Positions 15,803 through 24,547 are shown, numbered from the stretch's first letter. The stretch is 64,000 nt of DNA from Brevundimonas sp. UBA7506 (GCF_002479495.1 NZ_DLNQ01000005.1:567095-631094); one strand, 5' to 3'. A program made the numbers and translations. The notes: generated by a model not told the origin, from the letters alone.

Positions 15803-17770
15803 ATGGCCAAGCGCCCGACCAAGGCTCCCCCCGCCCCGTTGCCGGCTGCCGCCGCGCCGCGCAAATCCGGACGGCCGACCTCGGCCAAGCCGCGCGCGAA
15901 AAAGGCCCCGCCACCTGATGCCGCGCCCGAATCGCCCGCAAGGGCTGAAGCGCAGCCGCAGACCCCGCCTCGGCCCGAGCCCGCCGCCGATCCCTTCGCG
16001 TTCGGCGCCGATCAGCGCCACCTGCTGGAAACCCTGTCGCTGAACCTGGCCAAGGCGGCCATGACGGCCCAGTCGGCCATCGCCGAGGCCGCCCTGTCGC
16101 AGGCCGACCGTCCCGCCGCCCTGTCGCCTGACCCGTTCAACGTCGCCCCGGCCATGACCTCGGTCATGACCAGCCTGGCCGCCCGTCCCGAAAAGCTGTT
16201 CCAGGCCCAGGCCGACCTGTTCGGCCGTTACATGGACCTGTGGTCCACGACCGCACGTCGCGCCATGGGCGAGGATGTCGCCCCCGCCCCCTCGACCGAC
16301 AAGCGATTCCGCGACCCGGCCTGGAGCGAAAACCCCGTCTTCGACGTCATGCGCCAATCCTATCTGGTCACCTCCGACTGGATGAACGGCCTGGTGTCCA
16401 GCGTTGAGGACGTCGATCCGCGCGTGAAGCGCCGGGCGGAGTTCTTCACCCGCCTGCTGACCGACACCTTCTCGCCCTCCAACTTCCTCGCCTCCAACCC
16501 GGCGGCGCTGAAGGCCCTGGCCGAGACGGGGGGCGAGTCCCTGGTGAAAGGCATGCAGAACTTCGCCGCCGATCTGGAACGCGGAAACGGCAAGCTGAAG
16601 ATCAGCCAGGCCGACTACGGCCAGTTCAAGGTCGGCGAAAACGTCGCCACCGCCCCCGGCCAGGTGGTCTGGCGCGACGAACTGTTCGAACTGATCCAGT
16701 TCGACGCCGCGACGGACACTCAGCACGCCATCCCGCTGCTGATCTTCCCGCCGTGGATCAACAAGTTCTACATCATGGACCTGCAGCCGGCGAACTCGCT
16801 GATCCGCTGGCTGTCGGCCCAGGGCTTCACCGTCTTCGTCTGCTCCTGGGTCAACCCGGATCAGGACAAGGCCGGGTTCGGCTTCGAGGAATACCTGCAA
16901 AAGGGAGTCTATCGCGCCGTCGAAAAGGTGCTGGAACAGACCGGCCAGAAGCAGCTGAACGCCGTCGGCTACTGCATCGGCGGCACCCTGCTCGGGTCGG
17001 CCCTGGCGCACATGGCCGCCAACAAGGACGCGCGCGTCGCCTCGGCCACCTTCTTCGCCGCCCAGCACGACTTCGCCGAGGCCGGCGACCTGCTGCTGTT
17101 CACCGACGAGCACTGGCTGGCCGAGATCGAGCAGCAGATGGATGCGGCGGGCGGCGTCCTGCCCGGCGCGGCCATGGCCGACACCTTCAACGCCTTGCGC
17201 GCCAACGACCTGATCTGGTCCTTCTTTGTGTCCAACTATCTGATGGGCAAGGCGCCGCCCGCCTTCGACCTGCTGTTCTGGAACGCCGACCAGACGCGGA
17301 TGCCCAAGCGCCTGCACCTCGACTACCTGCGCCAGATGTACGGCAAGAACGCTCTGGCGAAAGGCGAGTTCGAGATCGGCGGCCAGCCTATCGACCTATC
17401 GACGGTCAATACGCCCCTCTACTTCCTGGCCAGCCGCGAGGACCACATCGCCCCGATGAACTCGGTCTATCGCTCGGCGCGTCTGTTCGGCGGCCCGGTG
17501 ACCTACACCCTCGCCGGTTCGGGCCACATCGCCGGGGTCATCAACCCGCCCGCCGCCAACAAATACCAGCACTGGACCAACCCAGCCCTTCCCGAGACGC
17601 TTCAGGAATGGCAAGCGGGCGCCCAGCAACACCCCGGCAGCTGGTGGACGCACTGGGCCGCCTGGCTGCGCGAGAAATCGGGCGAACAGATTCCCGCCCG
17701 CGACCCGAAGACCGGCCCGCTGAAGCCCATCGAGCCCGCGCCCGGCGCCTATGTGAAAGTGAAGTCTTGA
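15803..17770 (+). CDS. phaC: Class I polyhydroxyalkanoate synthase PhaC
   Basis: Polymerises hydroxyacyl-CoA, usually 3-hydroxybutyryl-CoA, into storage granules. The 655 residues contain a PhaC N-terminal domain and an alpha/beta hydrolase core with the lipase-like box GYCIGG holding the catalytic cysteine. The aspartate lies in ASREDHIAP and the histidine in GSGHIAG. Typical class I synthases are about 590 residues. The extra length is a roughly 60-residue N-terminal tail rich in Ala, Pro and Lys. No phaA, phaB or phasin gene is adjacent. The start ATG at 15803 follows GGAGG. Confidence 0.95.
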   Translation: MAKRPTKAPPAPLPAAAAPRKSGRPTSAKPRAKKAPPPDAAPESPARAEAQPQTPPRPEPAADPFAFGADQRHLLETLSLNLAKAAMTAQSAIAEAALSQADRPAALSPDPFNVAPAMTSVMTSLAARPEKLFQAQADLFGRYMDLWSTTARRAMGEDVAPAPSTDKRFRDPAWSENPVFDVMRQSYLVTSDWMNGLVSSVEDVDPRVKRRAEFFTRLLTDTFSPSNFLASNPAALKALAETGGESLVKGMQNFAADLERGNGKLKISQADYGQFKVGENVATAPGQVVWRDELFELIQFDAATDTQHAIPLLIFPPWINKFYIMDLQPANSLIRWLSAQGFTVFVCSWVNPDQDKAGFGFEEYLQKGVYRAVEKVLEQTGQKQLNAVGYCIGGTLLGSALAHMAANKDARVASATFFAAQHDFAEAGDLLLFTDEHWLAEIEQQMDAAGGVLPGAAMADTFNALRANDLIWSFFVSNYLMGKAPPAFDLLFWNADQTRMPKRLHLDYLRQMYGKNALAKGEFEIGGQPIDLSTVNTPLYFLASREDHIAPMNSVYRSARLFGGPVTYTLAGSGHIAGVINPPAANKYQHWTNPALPETLQEWQAGAQQHPGSWWTHWAAWLREKSGEQIPARDPKTGPLKPIEPAPGAYVKVKS

Positions 17771-18144
17771 AGCGTATCGAACCCAACCTGCTGCTGGCCC
17801 TGGCCACCGCGGTCCCGCTCGCCCTTCTGATCGCCACCGCCAGCCTGTTCGGCGAGCCCGGCCACACGCTGAAGTACGTCCTTCTGGCTGCGGCCTGCTC
17901 GGCCGGCTTCGTCGTCTTCAACGGCATGATGTCCAGGCGTATGGGTCTGCAGCGCCCCCCGATGATCCACCCCGAGGCCGCCTCGACCGCCGTCTGGGCC
18001 AGCCTGTTCCCTCTGGCTCTGATCTTCGGCGCCGCCGTGCCTGTCTTTTTCCCCGGCCACGACTACGGCCTGCTGGTCATCATCGGCGCTGTCTGGTTCG
18101 GCGTGACCGTGCAATCCGCCATCAAGGCCCGTCAGGCCGGATGA
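17767..18144 (+). CDS. Small integral membrane protein
   Basis: The frame starts at a TTG overlapping the phaC stop (TTGA) and runs 125 residues to a stop that overlaps the next gene's ATG. Four hydrophobic segments are evident, for example LLLALATAVPLALLIATA and SLFPLALIFGAAVPVFF, with short polar links. I do not recognise a family. The tight coupling to phaC and to the downstream esterase shows a three-gene transcript. It is probably an inner-membrane protein; its role is unknown. Confidence 0.7.
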   Translation: MKRIEPNLLLALATAVPLALLIATASLFGEPGHTLKYVLLAAACSAGFVVFNGMMSRRMGLQRPPMIHPEAASTAVWASLFPLALIFGAAVPVFFPGHDYGLLVIIGAVWFGVTVQSAIKARQAG

Positions 18145-18950
18145 GGCGTCTGGCTGCCAGCGCGCTGGCGAGCGTCCTGCTGGCCGCCGGCGCGGCCTCA
18201 GCTCAAGACCAGCCGCTTCAGGCCGACAAGATCATCCTCGTCGGCGATTCCACCACGGCGGTCGGCAGCGGCTGGGGCGGCGCCTTCTGCGACCGCCACG
18301 TCCTGTCGGCCCTGGCCTGCGTCAACCTGGGCCGTCAGGGGCGCAGCACCTCGACCTATCGCGCCGAGGGCTCCTGGGATCTGGCGCTGAGCGAGATGGC
18401 GACGCCCGGCTATCAGTCGGTCTGGGTGCTGATCCAGTTCGGTCACAACGACCAGCCCGGCAAGCGCAGCTCCACCGATCTGGCGACCCAGTTTCCCGCC
18501 AATCTGCGCGCCTATGTGGCTGAAGCCCGCGCGCGCGGAGCCCGCCCGATCCTGCTGACGCCCCTGACCCGTCGCCATTTCAAGGACGGCCAGCTTCAGA
18601 ACACCCTGGTCCCCTGGGCCGACGCTGTCCGCGCCGTCGCGGCGGAAACAGGCACGCCCCTGATCGACCTGAACGCCAGCAGCGCCGAACTGGTCCAGCG
18701 TCTCGGTGCGCTGGAGGCCGCGCGCCTTTCGCCCGGCGCACCGCCGCCGTCCTTCGAAGCGGATCTGCGGGCGGGAAGCACCCCGCCGACGCCGCCCGCC
18801 GCGACGCCGCCCGAGACCGCGCACGGCCGTCATGTCGATGATTTCGACTACACCCACCTGGGCCCCGAAGGCGCCGCCGTCATCGCCGCCCTGGTCGCGC
18901 GCGATCTGATCGCCGTCGCGCCGGACCTGGCCCCGCGCCTCGTCCCCTGA
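18141..18950 (+). CDS. Secreted SGNH/GDSL esterase, rhamnogalacturonan-acetylesterase-like
   Basis: 269 residues with a cleavable signal (ASVLLAAGAASA). The SGNH blocks are visible: GDSTT with the nucleophile serine, NLGRQGRST with the glycine block, GHNDQPGK with the asparagine block, and DYTHLGPEG with the catalytic Asp/His. This arrangement matches rhamnogalacturonan acetylesterase relatives, which deacetylate pectic or other polysaccharides outside the cytoplasm. A Pro/Thr-rich insertion lies before the last block. It overlaps the membrane-protein gene by four bases. Confidence 0.85.
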   Translation: MRRLAASALASVLLAAGAASAQDQPLQADKIILVGDSTTAVGSGWGGAFCDRHVLSALACVNLGRQGRSTSTYRAEGSWDLALSEMATPGYQSVWVLIQFGHNDQPGKRSSTDLATQFPANLRAYVAEARARGARPILLTPLTRRHFKDGQLQNTLVPWADAVRAVAAETGTPLIDLNASSAELVQRLGALEAARLSPGAPPPSFEADLRAGSTPPTPPAATPPETAHGRHVDDFDYTHLGPEGAAVIAALVARDLIAVAPDLAPRLVP

Positions 18951-18956
18951 GCCGCC

Positions 18957-19454
18957 TCAGGCGGGCTGAAACCTCAGCGCCGCGCCATTGTTGCAGTAGC
19001 GCCGCCCGGTCGGCGGCGGCCCGTCCATGAACAGATGCCCTTGATGCCCCAGACAGCGGGCGCAGTGGTATTCGGTGCGGGCGATACCGATCAGACGGTC
19101 GGTCCTGGTCCCGATATTGGCCTCGATCACGCGGAAGAAGCTGGGCCAACCAGTGCCGCTGTCATACTTCCACGCCGACTGGAACAGCGGCAGGGCGCAA
19201 CCCTTGCAGACAAAGACGCCGCGCCGATGCTCGTCGTTCAGGGGGCTCGTGAACGGCCGCTCGGTCCCCTCATGCCGCAGCACGCGCCACGAGGCCTCGC
19301 CCAGCCGCCGCTTCCATTCCGCATCGCTGATCCGCCGAAAGGGCGAGTTCGCCCACTGCTCTTCCGACGCGTCCGCCGCCTCGGGCGCACAGCCCGACAG
19401 GGCGGCGGCGACGCCGCCCAGCAGCACGGACCTTCGATCGAATACGGCGTCCAT
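18957..19454 (-). CDS. msrB: Exported peptide-methionine (R)-S-oxide reductase MsrB
   Basis: Repairs methionine-R-sulfoxide. The 165-residue frame begins MDAVFDRRSVLLGGV, a twin-arginine-type signal with a possible lipidated Cys, so the enzyme probably works in the periplasm. The MsrB domain shows the zinc cysteines CKGC and CARC, GTGWPSF, and RRYCNNGAALRF, which holds the catalytic cysteine. No msrA is fused or adjacent. It follows argC by 31 bases on the same strand. Confidence 0.92.
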   Translation of the reverse strand: MDAVFDRRSVLLGGVAAALSGCAPEAADASEEQWANSPFRRISDAEWKRRLGEASWRVLRHEGTERPFTSPLNDEHRRGVFVCKGCALPLFQSAWKYDSGTGWPSFFRVIEANIGTRTDRLIGIARTEYHCARCLGHQGHLFMDGPPPTGRRYCNNGAALRFQPA

Positions 19455-19485
19455 GCCCCCTATACGGCGACAGGGCCGGTTTGGT

Positions 19486-20421
19486 TCAGACCAGACCCGT
19501 CGCCTCGTCCAGACCCAGCATGATGTTGAGGTTCTGCACCGCCGCACCCGAGGCGCCCTTGCCCAGGTTGTCGAGCATGGCGACCAGACGCGCCTGCTCC
19601 CCTCCCCGATCGCCAAAGACGTGCAGACGCATCCGGTTGGTGCCGTTCAGGGCCTCCGGCTCGATGCCGCCCATGGCCTCGGTCTCGTCCAGATCGGCGA
19701 CCTCGACAAACCTCTGGCCGTCATAGGCCTCGACCAAAGCGCCATGCAGCCGCTCGACCGAGGGCGTCTCCGGCAGCGCCGACAGGTGCAGCGGCACCTC
19801 GACCAGCATCCCCTGGCGATAATTCCCCACGGCGGGCGCGAACAGGACGTTGCGCGTCAGCCCCGTGTGCAGGGTCATTTCCGGCACATGCTTGTGCTTC
19901 AGCGTCAGGCCATAGGCGCGATAGGCGGTCGAAGCGCCCTCGGCCTCGAACTCGGCGATCATGGCCTTGCCGCCGCCGGAATAGCCCGACACCGCATTGA
20001 CCGTGACCGGATGCCCCACCGGCACCAGACCTGCCCGCACCAGTGGCCGCATCAGGCCGATGAAGCCGGTCGGATAGCAGCCGGGGTTGGACACCCGCGT
20101 CGAGGCGGCGATGGCCGCGCGCTGACCCGCATCCATCTCGGCGAAACCATAGATCCAGGTCGGATCAACCCGGAACGCCGTCGAAGCGTCGATGACCCGC
20201 ACGCTCGGGTTCTCGATCATCGACACGGCTTCCTTGGCCGCATCGTCGGGCAGGCACAGGATGACCGCATCGGCGCTGTTCAGCGCCTCGCGCCGCGCCT
20301 CGACGTCGCGCCGACGCTCGCCCAACAGGATCAACTCCAGATCGTTACGCGCCTCCAGACGCTCGCGGATCTCCAGCCCCGTGGTCCCGGCCTCGCCGTC
20401 GATGAAGATGGTGTGGGTCAT
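19486..20421 (-). CDS. argC: N-acetyl-gamma-glutamyl-phosphate reductase (type 2)
   Basis: NADPH-dependent third step of arginine synthesis, converting N-acetylglutamyl phosphate to the semialdehyde. At 311 residues it is the shorter type 2 form. It has the Rossmann start IFIDGEAGTTGLEI, the catalytic cysteine in SNPGCYPTG, and VSGYSGGGK. A strong terminator separates it from rpsI upstream, so it has its own promoter in the short gap. Confidence 0.95.
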   Translation of the reverse strand: MTHTIFIDGEAGTTGLEIRERLEARNDLELILLGERRRDVEARREALNSADAVILCLPDDAAKEAVSMIENPSVRVIDASTAFRVDPTWIYGFAEMDAGQRAAIAASTRVSNPGCYPTGFIGLMRPLVRAGLVPVGHPVTVNAVSGYSGGGKAMIAEFEAEGASTAYRAYGLTLKHKHVPEMTLHTGLTRNVLFAPAVGNYRQGMLVEVPLHLSALPETPSVERLHGALVEAYDGQRFVEVADLDETEAMGGIEPEALNGTNRMRLHVFGDRGGEQARLVAMLDNLGKGASGAAVQNLNIMLGLDEATGLV

Positions 20422-20455
20422 GTTGTCGGTCTGGTCCTGTTTTCGGACAGAAAAA

Positions 20456-20483
20456 GGGCGCTCCGGGTTTCCCCGAAGCGCCC
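20456..20483 (-). terminator. Rho-independent terminator after rplM-rpsI
   Basis: On the minus strand a 12-base stem (GGGCGCTTCGGG with CCCGGAGCGCCC, one G-U) closes a GAAA loop and is followed by TTTTT. It lies 24 bases past the rpsI stop. Confidence 0.88.
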
Positions 20484-20507
20484 CAAATCCAAATCGCCTG
20501 AAGGCGA

Positions 20508-20996
20508 TTAGCGCTTCGAGAACTGGAAGCTGCGGCGTGCCTTGGCGCGGCCGTACTTCTTACGCTCGACGACGCGGCTGTCGCGGGTCAGGAAGCCGTG
20601 CGGCTTCAGGACCTTGCGCAGTTCCGGCTCGTAGTGCGTCAGGGCGTGCGACAGGCCGTGGCGGATGGCGCCGGCCTGGCCCGACAGGCCCGAACCTTCG
20701 ACGGTGCAGACGACGTCGTATTGCGTGGCGCGGTCCGAAACGGTCAGCGGCTGAGCGATCATCATGCGCAGCACGGGACGGGCGAAGTAAACTTCCTGGT
20801 CCTTGCCGTTGATGGTGATCTTGCCGGTGCCCGGCTTGACCCAGACGCGAGCGATCGCGTTCTTGCGCTTGCCGGTCGAGTAGGCGCGGCCTTGGGCGTC
20901 CAGCTTTTGCGTGTAGACCGGGGCTTCGGACTCGGCCGAGGCGGTCAGACCCTTCAGGGCGTCGAAGCCGGTGGCTTCAGCAGTCACGTCGGTCAT
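20508..20996 (-). CDS. rpsI: 30S ribosomal protein S9
   Basis: 162 residues. The C-terminal 130 match S9: [34 protein letters not shown], and the ending RRSFQFSKR with the terminal arginine that reaches the decoding site. An N-terminal extension of about 30 residues is common in alphaproteobacteria. It starts two bases after the rplM stop. Confidence 0.98.
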   Translation of the reverse strand: MTDVTAEATGFDALKGLTASAESEAPVYTQKLDAQGRAYSTGKRKNAIARVWVKPGTGKITINGKDQEVYFARPVLRMMIAQPLTVSDRATQYDVVCTVEGSGLSGQAGAIRHGLSHALTHYEPELRKVLKPHGFLTRDSRVVERKKYGRAKARRSFQFSKR

Positions 20997-20998
20997 GC

Positions 20999-21475
20999 TC
21001 AGACGCTCCGGGTGTTCTTGGCCGAGGCCGACTTGAAGTCGATGGTCTGCGGCTGTTGGGCTTCATGGTCGTGCGCGGCGCCGGCGAACAGACGCAGGTG
21101 CGTCATCTGCTTGCGGGCCAGCGGGCTTTCCTTCGGCAGCATGCGCTCGACGGCCTTCTCGAGCACGCGCTCGGGGAAGCGACCGCCCAGAACCTTCTCC
21201 GGGGTCGTCTGCTTGATGCCGCCCGGGTGACCGGTGTGGCGATAGTAGACCTTGTCGGTCGACTTCTTGCCGGTGAACACCACCTTGTCGACGTTGGTGA
21301 CGACGACGTAGTCGCCCATGTCAACGTGCGGGGTGTAGGTCGGCAGGTGCTTGCCGCGCAGACGGTTGGCGATGAAGGTCGCGAGGCGGCCCACCACGAC
21401 GCCTTCGGCGTCGATGTGGATCCACTTCTTTTCGACCTCTGCCGGCTTCATCGAAGCCGTAGTGCTCTTCAGCAT
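20999..21475 (-). CDS. rplM: 50S ribosomal protein L13
   Basis: 158 residues starting [19 protein letters not shown]13 motifs include [34 protein letters not shown] and AVERMLPKE. The start is favoured over longer readings because the preceding sequence contains a good promoter. It forms a two-gene operon with rpsI. Confidence 0.98.
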   Translation of the reverse strand: MLKSTTASMKPAEVEKKWIHIDAEGVVVGRLATFIANRLRGKHLPTYTPHVDMGDYVVVTNVDKVVFTGKKSTDKVYYRHTGHPGGIKQTTPEKVLGGRFPERVLEKAVERMLPKESPLARKQMTHLRLFAGAAHDHEAQQPQTIDFKSASAKNTRSV

Positions 21476-21537
21476 ATTGAGGGTCCTAAAGACGAACGGT
21501 GCGGCCCACCCCAAGGCAGGGATGAGCGGAAGGCGTG

Positions 21538-21566
21538 CTGATAGAGGGTCATCCACAGCAGGTCAA
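21538..21566 (-). promoter_or_regulatory. Sigma-70-type promoter of rplM-rpsI
   Basis: On the minus strand TTGACC and TATCAG are separated by exactly 17 bases. The predicted start point is about 55 bases before the rplM ATG. Confidence 0.65.
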
Positions 21567-21584
21567 CACCGGATCGCGACACGA

Positions 21585-21639
21585 CATTAGTCTAATGCAT
21601 TGGATTAAAAGGATTTATTATAAACGGTATTAAAATACC
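21585..21639. repeat. AT-rich palindrome cluster
   Basis: Within 55 bases that are far more AT-rich than the window lie two perfect palindromes: CATTAG-T-CTAATG (21585-21597) and GGTATT-AA-AATACC (21626-21639). A TATAAA sequence lies between them. Nothing coding is visible. It could be an operator or promoter region for the lipoprotein gene at 21793. Confidence 0.45.
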
Positions 21640-21649
21640 CGACCCTCGA

Positions 21650-21725
21650 CACCGCAACCCCTCTCCTTCTTCCCTCGCGTGAGAAGGCGGCCCGCCAACG
21701 GGGCGGATGATGATGTCACCGAACG
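21650..21725. repeat. REP-like intergenic element
   Basis: CCTTCT and AGAAGG arms enclose TCCCTCGCGTG, followed by GGCCCGCCAACGGGGCGGATGA. This resembles the dispersed AGAAGG...GGCCCG...CGGATGA elements often seen between alphaproteobacterial genes. Only one clear copy is in the window. Confidence 0.4.
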
Positions 21726-21792
21726 CGGTTCCCCCTGGGTCCCAAACCATGCCAAGCTCGCCGCCTTCCCGCCGCCGCGCAAGGATCACGAA

Positions 21793-22170
21793 ATGCGCCA
21801 CCTCGCCCTACTCCTGTCGACCCTGACTCTCTTCGGGTGCGCGACGAAACCGCCCGTCGCGGCGACCGCAACTGCGCAAAGAAACCCCTGCACGAACGGC
21901 ATTCTCGCCCTTTACTTCAAAGAAGAAGCTGCCTTGCGGCCCCCGGTTTCGATGGAGTGGCCGGCGCGCGCGATGGAAGAATGTCCCGGCGCCGCCTTCA
22001 AGGTGGTCGGCCTGCCTGAGCCTTCCGCCGCCAATCTACAAGGCCGCCGCGCTGAGTCCGTTGCTCTGGCCCTGCGCGCATTCGGTATTCCGCAGCCGGC
22101 CTTCGAACTGGGCGAGCCCGCAGACCAGGCGCGTCCGGTCCTCGAAGTCGTTGCCCGCCCCGACCATTAG
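21793..22170 (+). CDS. Small lipoprotein of unknown function
   Basis: 125 residues beginning MRHLALLLSTLTLFGCA, a clear lipobox with Cys16. The start is supported by AAGGA about eight bases upstream; upstream in-frame codons run through a repeat. The mature protein contains two further cysteines (NPCTNGILALYF and EECPGAAF), which could form a disulfide, and an Arg/Ala-rich helix. I do not recognise it. It ends 52 bases before the radical SAM gene but is separated from it by a LexA box, so the two are probably not one operon. Confidence 0.65.
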   Translation: MRHLALLLSTLTLFGCATKPPVAATATAQRNPCTNGILALYFKEEAALRPPVSMEWPARAMEECPGAAFKVVGLPEPSAANLQGRRAESVALALRAFGIPQPAFELGEPADQARPVLEVVARPDH

Positions 22171-22184
22171 TCGTTCGCATTTTT

Positions 22185-22199
22185 GTTCTTGATTTGTTC
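22185..22199 (+). promoter_or_regulatory. LexA (SOS) box before the radical SAM gene
   Basis: GTTC-N7-GTTC, the alphaproteobacterial LexA site, exact in both half-sites and ending 23 bases before the ATG at 22223. A third GTTC lies just upstream at 22173. It shares GTTCGCAT and GTTCTTG with the uvrA box at 50093. Confidence 0.75.
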
Positions 22200-22222
22200 C
22201 AACCCTGTGCCATGCTCCCGCT

Positions 22223-23299
22223 ATGAAGACGGCGATGAAAGGACGCGGCGCACGCTCCAATACCTCGGGCCGGTATGAAGCCGACCGGCGCGAGGAATTC
22301 GACGACGGCTGGACGGATCAGGACGAAGCGGCCGCGCCGCTGCGCACCACCCTCTCGCCGGAACACGCCCGCACCATCATCGCCAAGAATACGAGTCCCG
22401 ACGTCGGCTTCGATCGCTCCATCAACCCTTACAAGGGCTGCGAACATGGCTGCATCTACTGCTACGCCCGTCCGTCCCATGCCTGGATGGGCCTATCCCC
22501 GGGCCTGGATTTCGAGAGCCGGATCTTCTTCAAGCCCCAAGCGGCGAGTCTGCTGGAACAGGAACTCGCCAGGCCCCGATACGTCTGCAAGCGCATCCAC
22601 ATAGGCGGCAACACCGACCCCTATCAGCCGGTCGAGCGCGAGACCCAATCCACGCGCTCGATCCTGCAGGTCATGCAGCGCTTCCGCCAGCCGTTCAGCA
22701 TCATCACCAAGTCGGTGCTGATCGCCCGCGACGCCGACATCCTGGGCCCCATGGGGCGCGACGGCCTGGCTTCGGCCTTCGTCTCCATCACCACCCTGGA
22801 TCGCGGTCTGGCGCGGGCGATGGAGCCGCGCGCCTCGACCCCCGCCAAGCGGCTGGAGGCCATCAGCCGCCTGGCCGACGCCGGCTGCCCGGTCGGCGTC
22901 GGCTTCGCTCCTGTCATCCCCGGCCTGAACGACCACGAAATGGAAGCCATCCTCGAGGCGGCGCAGAAGGCGGGCGCCACCTCGGCCATGTATGTGACCC
23001 TGCGCCTGCCGCTGGAGATCAAGGACCTGTTTCGCGAATGGCTGGCCGACGCCCGGCCCGAACGCGCGGCTCGCGTCATGTCCCTGATCCGCCAGACGCG
23101 CGGAGGCAAGGATTACGACCCCGACTGGACCCAGCGCATGAAGGGAACCGGCCCCGTCGCCGACCTGATCGCCGCCCGCTTCAAGACGGCGATCAAGCGC
23201 TACGGACTGGACGCCCCTCGCACGCCGCTGGACGTGAGCCAGTTCCGCGTTCCGGCCGACATGCGACCCCAGATGGACCTGTTCGACCTGGCGTCCTGA
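22223..23299 (+). CDS. PA0069-family radical SAM protein (SplB-related)
   Basis: 358 residues. The radical SAM cluster motif is CEHGCIYCYA (C-x3-C-x2-C), preceded by SINPYKGC and followed by HIGGNTDPYQPVE. This is the PA0069/Rv2578c family, related to spore photoproduct lyase SplB. The C-terminus has a MDLFDL tail typical of the family. No biochemical activity is established that I know of. An exact LexA box lies in its promoter, which suggests a DNA-damage role. The start (MKTAMKGRGARS) lacks a strong ribosome-binding site. Confidence 0.9.
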   Translation: MKTAMKGRGARSNTSGRYEADRREEFDDGWTDQDEAAAPLRTTLSPEHARTIIAKNTSPDVGFDRSINPYKGCEHGCIYCYARPSHAWMGLSPGLDFESRIFFKPQAASLLEQELARPRYVCKRIHIGGNTDPYQPVERETQSTRSILQVMQRFRQPFSIITKSVLIARDADILGPMGRDGLASAFVSITTLDRGLARAMEPRASTPAKRLEAISRLADAGCPVGVGFAPVIPGLNDHEMEAILEAAQKAGATSAMYVTLRLPLEIKDLFREWLADARPERAARVMSLIRQTRGGKDYDPDWTQRMKGTGPVADLIAARFKTAIKRYGLDAPRTPLDVSQFRVPADMRPQMDLFDLAS

Positions 23300-23302
23300 C
23301 GC

Positions 23303-24547
23303 CTAGCGCCGGAAGATCCCGACCAGTTCGACATGGGTCGACCACAGGAACTGGTCGATGGGCGTGACCTTCTCCAGCCGGAAACCGCCGTCGATCAGAA
23401 CGCGGGCGTCGCGCGCGAAGGTCTGCGGGTTGCACGATACGCCGACCACCAGACCGGCCTTGGTGCCCGGCAGTTGCTGGGTCTGTTCCAGCGCTCCGGC
23501 GCGCGGCGGGTCGATGACGATCGCCTCGCACCCCTTGAGGTCGTAGGGCGACAGCGGGCGGCGGAACAGGTCGCGCGCCTGGGCCTCGATGGTCTTCAGG
23601 CCCTGGGCCGTGGACACGCCCGCCTTCAGCGCCGCAATCGACGCCGCCGACGAATCCGCCGCGATGACGCTGGCGAACTCGGCCAGGGGGAAGGTGAAGG
23701 TGCCGGCGCCGCAGAACAGGTCGGCGACCTTCTTGGCCCCCCTCACCGCTTCCACCGCGCGGCTGACCATGGCGGCCTCGGCCGCGGGGGCCGCCTGCAG
23801 GAAGGCGGCGGGCGGCAGCGGCACGGTCGCCCGGCCAAAGGTGATGCGCGGCTGACGCGCCATCACCAGGGTGTCGCCGTCCAGACTGAGGCGCGCCAGA
23901 CCGGCCTCGGCCGCCGCCGCGATAGCCCGCGCCGTCACGTCCGCCGTCAGCCCGCCCGACTTCTTCTCGACGCCGGTCACGTCCACATCCAGCCCGGTGT
24001 CGGTCAGGGTGACGTGCAGGGTCGGCGCCGACTTGGGGTGCCCCAGGAAGGGCGCCGCCACCTTGGCCAGCCCCGGCAGGGCCGCGATCAGGGCCGGATC
24101 GGACACCGGACAGTCGGTCAGTTCGACCAGTCGCCACGAGCGCCGCGCCTTGAAGCCCAGCAGAACGCGCCCGCCGGGCCCGCTGCGCGCGTGCAGCGCC
24201 AGACGACGGCGGCTGGCCTGCGGCACGGCGACGGTCGCCTCGACCTCGGTCTCGATGCCCTCGCGCGCCAGGGTCTGGATCACCACCTCGCGCTTCCACG
24301 CCAGATAGGGCTCGTCCGCCCAGTGCTGCAGGGGCGCCACGCCGCATTCGGCATAGGTCTCGGAGTGGATCGGACGGCGGTCGGGACTGGCTTCGATCAG
24401 GTCGAAGGCTTCGACCCGCCCGTCCTTCACATCGCCGGAAATCACTTCGCCCGGCAGGGCGCCCGGCACGAAGACGAAGCCGTTCGGCGTTTCGGCGATC
24501 CCGTCGCCCTGGTGGCCCATGCGGGCGATGGTCAGCGTTTGCGTCAT
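23303..24547 (-). CDS. RlmD/TrmA-type RNA uracil-C5 methyltransferase
   Basis: 414-residue SAM-dependent methyltransferase. It begins with a TRAM-like domain (IARMGHQGDGIAE, then FVFVPGALPGE). The catalytic core shows VADLFCGAGTFTFPLA, IVIDPPRAGA, and the catalytic cysteine in VSCNPQTFARD with the final catalytic glutamate region. The Fe-S cysteine set of E. coli RumA is incomplete: only CG of the CGGC motif is kept (ECGVAPLQHW), plus one downstream Cys (TDCPVSD). The target is probably U in rRNA or tRNA. Its stop lies tail to tail with the radical SAM gene. Confidence 0.88.
   Translation of the reverse strand: MTQTLTIARMGHQGDGIAETPNGFVFVPGALPGEVISGDVKDGRVEAFDLIEASPDRRPIHSETYAECGVAPLQHWADEPYLAWKREVVIQTLAREGIETEVEATVAVPQASRRRLALHARSGPGGRVLLGFKARRSWRLVELTDCPVSDPALIAALPGLAKVAAPFLGHPKSAPTLHVTLTDTGLDVDVTGVEKKSGGLTADVTARAIAAAAEAGLARLSLDGDTLVMARQPRITFGRATVPLPPAAFLQAAPAAEAAMVSRAVEAVRGAKKVADLFCGAGTFTFPLAEFASVIAADSSAASIAALKAGVSTAQGLKTIEAQARDLFRRPLSPYDLKGCEAIVIDPPRAGALEQTQQLPGTKAGLVVGVSCNPQTFARDARVLIDGGFRLEKVTPIDQFLWSTHVELVGIFRR

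Noticed and set aside
15554..17317. Minus-strand frame of nearly 590 codons across phaC
   Set aside because: Antisense shadow; PhaC motifs on the + strand are unambiguous.
21592..21801. 69-codon minus-strand frame in the REP-like region
   Set aside because: It runs through the palindromes and repeat; composition is not protein-like.
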